Below the pieces are notes generated by a model, which was not told the origin of the DNA, did not search any database, and saw only the letters and a list, made by a program, of their open reading frames with translations. DNA of 9,099 bases from Paracoccaceae bacterium (GTDB lineage: Bacteria; Pseudomonadota; Alphaproteobacteria; Rhodobacterales; Rhodobacteraceae), in the NCBI GenBank assembly GCA_003447515.1, contig DLZA01000064.1, forward strand, positions 1,895 through 10,993, read 5' to 3'. The position numbers and the translations under genes are program-made. Positions 5,566 to 9,099 of this stretch are shown here, in pieces (the stretch's first letter is position 1; each line of letters opens with the position of its first letter).

Positions 5566-6650
5566 CTCATCAAACCTGGATTTAAAATCCCACGTGGATC
5601 AAATTGCTTTCGTAGCCCGTCAGTCACAGCGGCTAACGCACCGGTCGGTGGCTCAAAAACAGGCCCCGAACCAATGCCCCTGATCAACGTACAGTGCCCT
5701 GCAATCTCAACTAAGGCTCCACGCACATCAGTGCCCTTAGCGACCTCGGCCCAAACCAAACCACCACCCCAGTCATAAAGTAGTTTTGCCCCACCTAAAG
5801 CCAGCCCTACGCGCATCCCATCGGAAGGCTTTACGGATATTCGCCATAAATCACCGTCACCATCAATAAACTTCCAGGCATCCCGAACAGCCACCCAGTT
5901 AGTAGCTTCATTCAACGAAACATCCCCAAAGGACGCCAACAGCTTGCTCAATTCTGCCGCTCGGTAAGCCACCGAGTCCATAAATCCTTCAATCCGAAGC
6001 ATTGTCACGCCCATATCGGGGTCATGCGCCGCCCCGGACACCTCAAATGGGGAGCCCAAAGCAGTTGACATTGCCGTAACTGCCGCATTGTCATCCAAGC
6101 CTGCAATCTCAACCGTTATGACAGCCTCAACTCCAGGCAACACCTTGAACGCCACTTCGCTCAAAACTCCAAGCGTCCCAAAGGCACCACACATCAATTT
6201 AACCAAATCATAGCCCGTGACATTCTTCATCACACGACCGCCGTTCTTTACTATATCACCTCGCCCATCAACAAAACGCACGCCAATTAAGCTGTCCCGA
6301 CACGCCCCTGCTTGAATGCGCCGTGGCCCTGACACATTGGCGGCTACAACCCCACCAATCGTGCTCTCGCCAGTGGTCCCAAACACCGCATGCCCGCGCA
6401 TTGGCTCAAATGGCAACCGCTGGTTTTTTGCCTCTAGCGCCGCCTCAATTTCTACAAGTGGCGTGCCTGCACCCGCTACAATCGTTAGAGCACCCGGCTC
6501 ATAGAGCGAAATTCCAGACAGACCAGACGTGGTCAAAGCCTCACCGGTACCGAGCCCCAGGGGGCGCGTTCCTCCACCCAAAATTCTCAAAGAACCTTCC
6601 GCTTCGCGGATAAAATTACTCAACGACACTTCACTCTCAGGTTTTATCAT
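5562..6650 (-). CDS. glcE: Glycolate oxidase (dehydrogenase), FAD-binding subunit GlcE
   Basis: A 362-residue FAD-binding protein of the PCMH (VAO-type) fold (E. coli GlcE is about 350 aa). GlcE, GlcD and GlcF are all needed for glycolate oxidation in E. coli. The flavin pyrophosphate loop is LGGGTRPLGLG (24-34). Further motifs are AGTPLVEIEAAL (61-72), GGVVAANVSGPRR (99-111), VMKNVTGYDLVKLM (140-153) and FGTLGVLSE (157-165). The end FDPRGILNPGLMR (350-362) is typical of the family. The ATG at 6650 is the first possible start, since an in-frame TGA lies three codons upstream. It lacks a good ribosome site; only GAG about ten bases upstream is present. A 76-bp gap with a hairpin separates it from glcD, whereas its stop overlaps the glcF start. 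Confidence 0.95.
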   Translation of the reverse strand: MIKPESEVSLSNFIREAEGSLRILGGGTRPLGLGTGEALTTSGLSGISLYEPGALTIVAGAGTPLVEIEAALEAKNQRLPFEPMRGHAVFGTTGESTIGGVVAANVSGPRRIQAGACRDSLIGVRFVDGRGDIVKNGGRVMKNVTGYDLVKLMCGAFGTLGVLSEVAFKVLPGVEAVITVEIAGLDDNAAVTAMSTALGSPFEVSGAAHDPDMGVTMLRIEGFMDSVAYRAAELSKLLASFGDVSLNEATNWVAVRDAWKFIDGDGDLWRISVKPSDGMRVGLALGGAKLLYDWGGGLVWAEVAKGTDVRGALVEIAGHCTLIRGIGSGPVFEPPTGALAAVTDGLRKQFDPRGILNPGLMR

Positions 6651-6691
6651 CTTATTTCAGCTCAATTTATCAGGTGTTTGTCAGACATTTT

Positions 6692-6730
6692 CTAAGCAGT
6701 TTTCGAAGTCCGCAAATTCAGTCTGCTTAG
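6692..6730 (-). repeat. Intercistronic hairpin at the glcD stop codon
   Basis: CTAAGCAG (6730-6723 on the minus strand) and CTGCTTAG (6699-6692) are perfect 8-bp arms around a 23-base loop. The glcD TAA stop lies inside the first arm. The minus strand continues with AAAATG, not T residues, so this is not a normal terminator. It may affect mRNA stability or the glcD:glcE protein ratio. Confidence 0.5.
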
Positions 6731-8166
6731 TCTCGCGCAGAGCGCCGCGTTTCAGTCACATTCAGGGGGAACACCTTCGAAGGGTTAAGCAACCAACTTG
6801 GGTCAAATACGTCCTTCACTCGCAGCTGCGCCTCCATATCAATGGGATCAAACTGCGCATACATTAGATCTCGCTTTTCCACTCCAACTCCGTGCTCGCC
6901 AGTCAAACAGCCACCAACCTCGACACACAGTTTAAGAATCTCCGCTCCCATCGCCTCGCATAAATCTAAGTCACCTTCTTTGTTGGCATCGAACAAGATC
7001 AGGGGATGCATATTTCCATCTCCGGCATGAAACACGTTTCCAACTCCCAATCCATATTGGTCCGACAACTCCCCAATTCGCTTCAGCACGTAGGATAACT
7101 CCGACACAGGAATCGTTCCATCCAAACACATGTAGTCGTTGATCTGACCCATGGCCCCAAAGGCTGACTTACGTCCCAACCAAATTGCAGCACTTTCTTC
7201 CTCTGATTTACTTTCACGGAAATCCACGGGGTGATGAGTTGCCGCAATCTGACGTATCAGACCCAGCTGCATGTCAATCTCAGCCTCAGACCCCTCCACC
7301 TCAATAATTAGTAATGCCTCGCACTCAGGATACCCCGCCTTCGCATGCTTTTCGACAACCTCCAGCACACGTCGATCCATAAACTCAATTGCTACAGGCA
7401 GCACACCGGCTTTAATTATTTCGGACACGCAAGCTCCCGCCACCTCATTTGAGGCAAACCCAATTAGCGCGGGCCGTGCACCTTCGGGTTTACGTAAAAT
7501 CCGCAGCGTGGCCTCTGTCACCACACCTAATTGCCCCTCAGACCCACATATTAAGCCAAGCAGATCCAATCCGCCTGCATCCAAATACGGGCCACCAACC
7601 TCTGTCACAGTGCCATCCATCATGACCATTGTCACACCAAGCAAATTATTTGTCGTCACACCATACTTCAAACAATGTGCTCCACCCGAATTCATAGCGA
7701 TATTACCTGCAATGGCGCAAGCCAACTGGGATGAAGGGTCAGGTGCATAAAAGAAATCTTCAACCTCAACCGCACCGGTCACACTCAGGTTCGTACGCCC
7801 AGACTGCACTCTAATGTAGCGATCGGCATAATTTGTCTCGATCACGTTATTCAATCGCGCAACGCCAAGGATCACACAATCCATTGTCGGTAACGCGCCA
7901 CCCGCCAGCGACGTGCCCGATCCACGAGGTACTACAGGCACACCAATTTCGTAGCACACTTTAAGCACCGCCGACACTTCCTGCGTATTACGCGGCAAAA
8001 CTGCTGCCAAAGGTGGACATTTGTACGCCGTCAGTGCGTCGCACTCGTATACCCGGGTCTCATTTGGCTCATGGATCACAGCATCCATCGGTAGAACCTC
8101 CTGCAAGCGCGTCACAATTTCAGCTTTACGATTTAGAATGTGAAAATCTGGGACTGGCATTTGCAT
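6727..8166 (-). CDS. glcD: Glycolate oxidase (dehydrogenase), catalytic FAD subunit GlcD
   Basis: A 479-residue flavoprotein (E. coli GlcD is 499 aa) that oxidises glycolate, and often D-lactate, to glyoxylate. The N-terminal FAD-binding PCMH domain shows PRGSGTSLAGGA (80-91) and CAIAGNIAMNSGGAHCLKYG (150-169). The C-terminal FAD-oxidase domain shows GNVFHAGDGNMHP (376-388) and GGCLTGEHGVGVEKRDLM (418-435). His380, His387 and Glu424 correspond to the metal and substrate ligands known in this D-2-hydroxyacid dehydrogenase family. It ends with FDPSWLLNPSKVFP. The ATG at 8166 is preceded by GGAG with seven bases between. It is the first gene of the cluster, read from a promoter region shared with the divergent DUF599 gene and carrying a strong palindrome. 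The glcE/glcF neighbours separate it from stand-alone D-lactate dehydrogenases. Confidence 0.96.
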   Translation of the reverse strand: MQMPVPDFHILNRKAEIVTRLQEVLPMDAVIHEPNETRVYECDALTAYKCPPLAAVLPRNTQEVSAVLKVCYEIGVPVVPRGSGTSLAGGALPTMDCVILGVARLNNVIETNYADRYIRVQSGRTNLSVTGAVEVEDFFYAPDPSSQLACAIAGNIAMNSGGAHCLKYGVTTNNLLGVTMVMMDGTVTEVGGPYLDAGGLDLLGLICGSEGQLGVVTEATLRILRKPEGARPALIGFASNEVAGACVSEIIKAGVLPVAIEFMDRRVLEVVEKHAKAGYPECEALLIIEVEGSEAEIDMQLGLIRQIAATHHPVDFRESKSEEESAAIWLGRKSAFGAMGQINDYMCLDGTIPVSELSYVLKRIGELSDQYGLGVGNVFHAGDGNMHPLILFDANKEGDLDLCEAMGAEILKLCVEVGGCLTGEHGVGVEKRDLMYAQFDPIDMEAQLRVKDVFDPSWLLNPSKVFPLNVTETRRSARD

Positions 8167-8186
8167 AGCAACTCTCCATAAATTAT

Positions 8187-8207
8187 TTGGTAATATAATA
8201 TTACCAA
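8187..8207. promoter_or_regulatory. 21-bp palindrome, probable operator of the glc operon
   Basis: TTGGTAATAT and ATATTACCAA are perfect 10-bp arms around one central A. The site lies 21-41 bp upstream of the glcD ATG and covers the tentative glcD -10 box, so a bound protein could block transcription. TTGGT/ACCAA half-sites recall FadR-type GntR regulators, the family of GlcC, PdhR and LldR. Their usual half-site spacing is 3 bases, whereas it is 11 here, so LysR-type or other families remain possible. The half-site ATATTACC recurs at 8228-8235, exactly 30 bp away (about three helical turns). No regulator gene is present in the window. Confidence 0.6.
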
Positions 8208-8222
8208 TTCATAGAATTACAA
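8195..8222 (-). promoter_or_regulatory. Tentative glcD promoter
   Basis: On the minus strand TTGTAA (8222-8217) and TATTAT (8200-8195) are spaced by 16 bases, matching the -35 and -10 consensus at 4/6 and 5/6 positions. The -10 box lies within the palindrome. The region is AT-rich, so alternatives such as TAATAT near 8229-8234 cannot be excluded. Confidence 0.35.
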
Positions 8223-8269
8223 TCGCTATATTACCTGACAAAAGCCAATACTTGCGCTAAACTTTCGCA

Positions 8270-8968
8270 ATGACCGTAGCTGTGCCAGAATTCTTCGTCC
8301 ATTTCGTTTTATCCGATGCCTTTTCCGTCGTTGGCTTGATCTTAGCATGGCTCGGCAGCACTGTGGTCATAGAGCGCACAAACGTTGCTAAGCCTTCCAC
8401 ACACATCCTTATGGAAACTTATCGTGAACAATGGATGGTACAGATGGTTACCCGGAACCCACGCATTTTTGATAGTTCTGTTCTGGGTATGATGCGCCAA
8501 GGTGCCACCTTTTTCGCCTCATCCTGTATGATTGCAATTGGTGGCTGCGTCGCCCTCATCGGTGGCGCTGATCAAATCACAGTATTTGCGTCCGAACTCG
8601 CAAACACAACCGTTGCTCCCAAGATCGTATGGGAAGTAAAGATCCTTCTTCTGATGGCACTCCTCGCAAACGGCTTTCTCAAATTCGTTTGGGCTGTGCG
8701 CTTATTTGGCTACTGCGCCATTGTGATGGCGTCGACCCCAAACGATCCAAAGAACAAAACTACCTACGCCACCGCCGCCAAGGCCGCAGAAATTGCGAAC
8801 CATGCAGCGCGCAGCTTTAATCGAGGGATGCGATCAGTCTATTTTACTATCGCAGCTCTTACATGGTTGATCGGCCCATTACCCCTTATGCTCGCCACCA
8901 TCACCACACTTATCCTAATCTACCGTCGTGAATTTTCGTCTCGCACTCGCCGCGCCCTTGCTAACTAA
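8270..8968 (+). CDS. DUF599 family integral membrane protein
   Basis: A 232-residue protein of unknown function, recognised from the DUF599 pattern: YREQWMVQMVTRNPRIFDS (51-69), the hydrophobic FFASSCMIAIGGCVALIGG (81-99), WEVKILLLMALLANGFLKF (121-139), and AARSFNRGMRSVYF (179-192). About four membrane segments are visible, near 15-33, 80-100, 122-150 and 190-217, with a basic tail YRREFSSRTRRALAN. There is no obvious signal peptide. The ATG at 8270 lacks a clear ribosome site. A TATATT at 8227-8232 could be its -10 box, giving a leader of about 30 nt. Its divergence from glcD across about 100 bp with a shared palindrome suggests joint control, perhaps a membrane role in glycolate metabolism. 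That link is inference only. I recall this neighbourhood from Rhodobacterales but cannot verify it here. Confidence 0.85.
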   Translation: MTVAVPEFFVHFVLSDAFSVVGLILAWLGSTVVIERTNVAKPSTHILMETYREQWMVQMVTRNPRIFDSSVLGMMRQGATFFASSCMIAIGGCVALIGGADQITVFASELANTTVAPKIVWEVKILLLMALLANGFLKFVWAVRLFGYCAIVMASTPNDPKNKTTYATAAKAAEIANHAARSFNRGMRSVYFTIAALTWLIGPLPLMLATITTLILIYRREFSSRTRRALAN

Positions 8969-9099
8969 CAAAAAAACACCCTAAAATCTCCATAGCCGCC
9001 GCACCGCTCAGAAAATGAAGCGTCTGGCGAAACGTTAAATGCAAGGAGGCAACACAAAAACGCCAGTGCATAATCATTGTTTATCCCCAGTATCTCGGG
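8969..9099. other. 131-bp 3' flank, no supported gene
   Basis: No terminator hairpin follows the DUF599 stop; an A-run at 8970-8976 is the only simple feature. CTGGCG (9024-9029) and CGCCAG (9061-9066) are complementary and flank a strong Shine-Dalgarno-like AAGGAGG (9043-9049). That word has no start codon within 5-13 bases. An ATG frame from 9039 stays open to the edge but lacks a ribosome site. Confidence 0.5.

Noticed and set aside
7271..7750. 159-codon plus-strand frame opposite glcD
   Set aside because: Low-complexity Ser/Pro/Thr-rich product antisense to conserved GlcD; no ribosome site.
8965..9099. Minus-strand frame entering from the right edge and ending at 8967 as the 3' end of a convergent gene
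   Set aside because: The 44 residues are Cys/Phe-rich without recognisable features; 44 open codons at an edge can easily be chance.
9039..9099. ATG frame at 9039 running off the right edge
   Set aside because: No ribosome site upstream of the ATG; the strong AAGGAGG lies downstream of it, and the visible residues match nothing I recognise.
1..9099. Mobile element, phage, CRISPR, toxin-antitoxin or defence system
   Set aside because: No transposase, integrase or repeat-spacer pattern, and no paired small genes. All six complete or partial large genes are metabolic or stress genes, apart from the DUF599 and GNAT genes.

Overview
The window looks like chromosomal DNA from an alphaproteobacterium. 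My best guess is a marine Rhodobacterales (Roseobacter-like) organism, judged by remembered similarity of GabD, the small heat shock protein, the GlcDEF set and the neighbouring DUF599 membrane protein. No database search was possible. Base composition is roughly balanced in genes and AT-richer between them. I see no transposase, integrase, phage gene, CRISPR array, tRNA or rRNA.

Layout. 1-602 (-): the first 200 codons of ilvD (branched-chain amino acid synthesis), running off the left edge. 603-1189: a long divergent regulatory gap with several inverted repeats. 1190-2665 (+): gabD, NAD(P)-dependent succinate-semialdehyde dehydrogenase. 2666-3093: a convergent gap without a convincing gene but with clustered complementary segments that could be structured RNA. 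3094-3582 (-): an IbpA-type small heat shock protein, preceded by a good RpoH (sigma-32) promoter match and a 5' leader that folds like a ROSE RNA thermometer. 3789-8166 (-): a glycolate oxidation operon read glcD, glcE, glcF, then a GNAT acetyltransferase gene one base after glcF. 8167-8269: a short divergent promoter region with a near-perfect 21-bp palindrome. 8270-8968 (+): a DUF599 membrane protein. 8969-9099: no supported gene.

How the genes work together. GlcD (FAD, catalytic), GlcE (FAD-binding) and GlcF (Fe-S) form a membrane-associated glycolate dehydrogenase that makes glyoxylate and passes electrons to the respiratory chain. Glycolate is a common phytoplankton exudate, which fits a marine heterotroph. 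GabD feeds succinate semialdehyde (GABA or related catabolism) into the TCA cycle as succinate. No transcription factor gene lies in the window, so whatever binds the palindromes is encoded elsewhere.

No wholly new multi-gene system is evident. The most interesting items are non-coding: the thermometer-like leader of the heat shock gene, the glcD/DUF599 operator, the dyads upstream of gabD, and the possible structured RNAs between gabD and hsp20.
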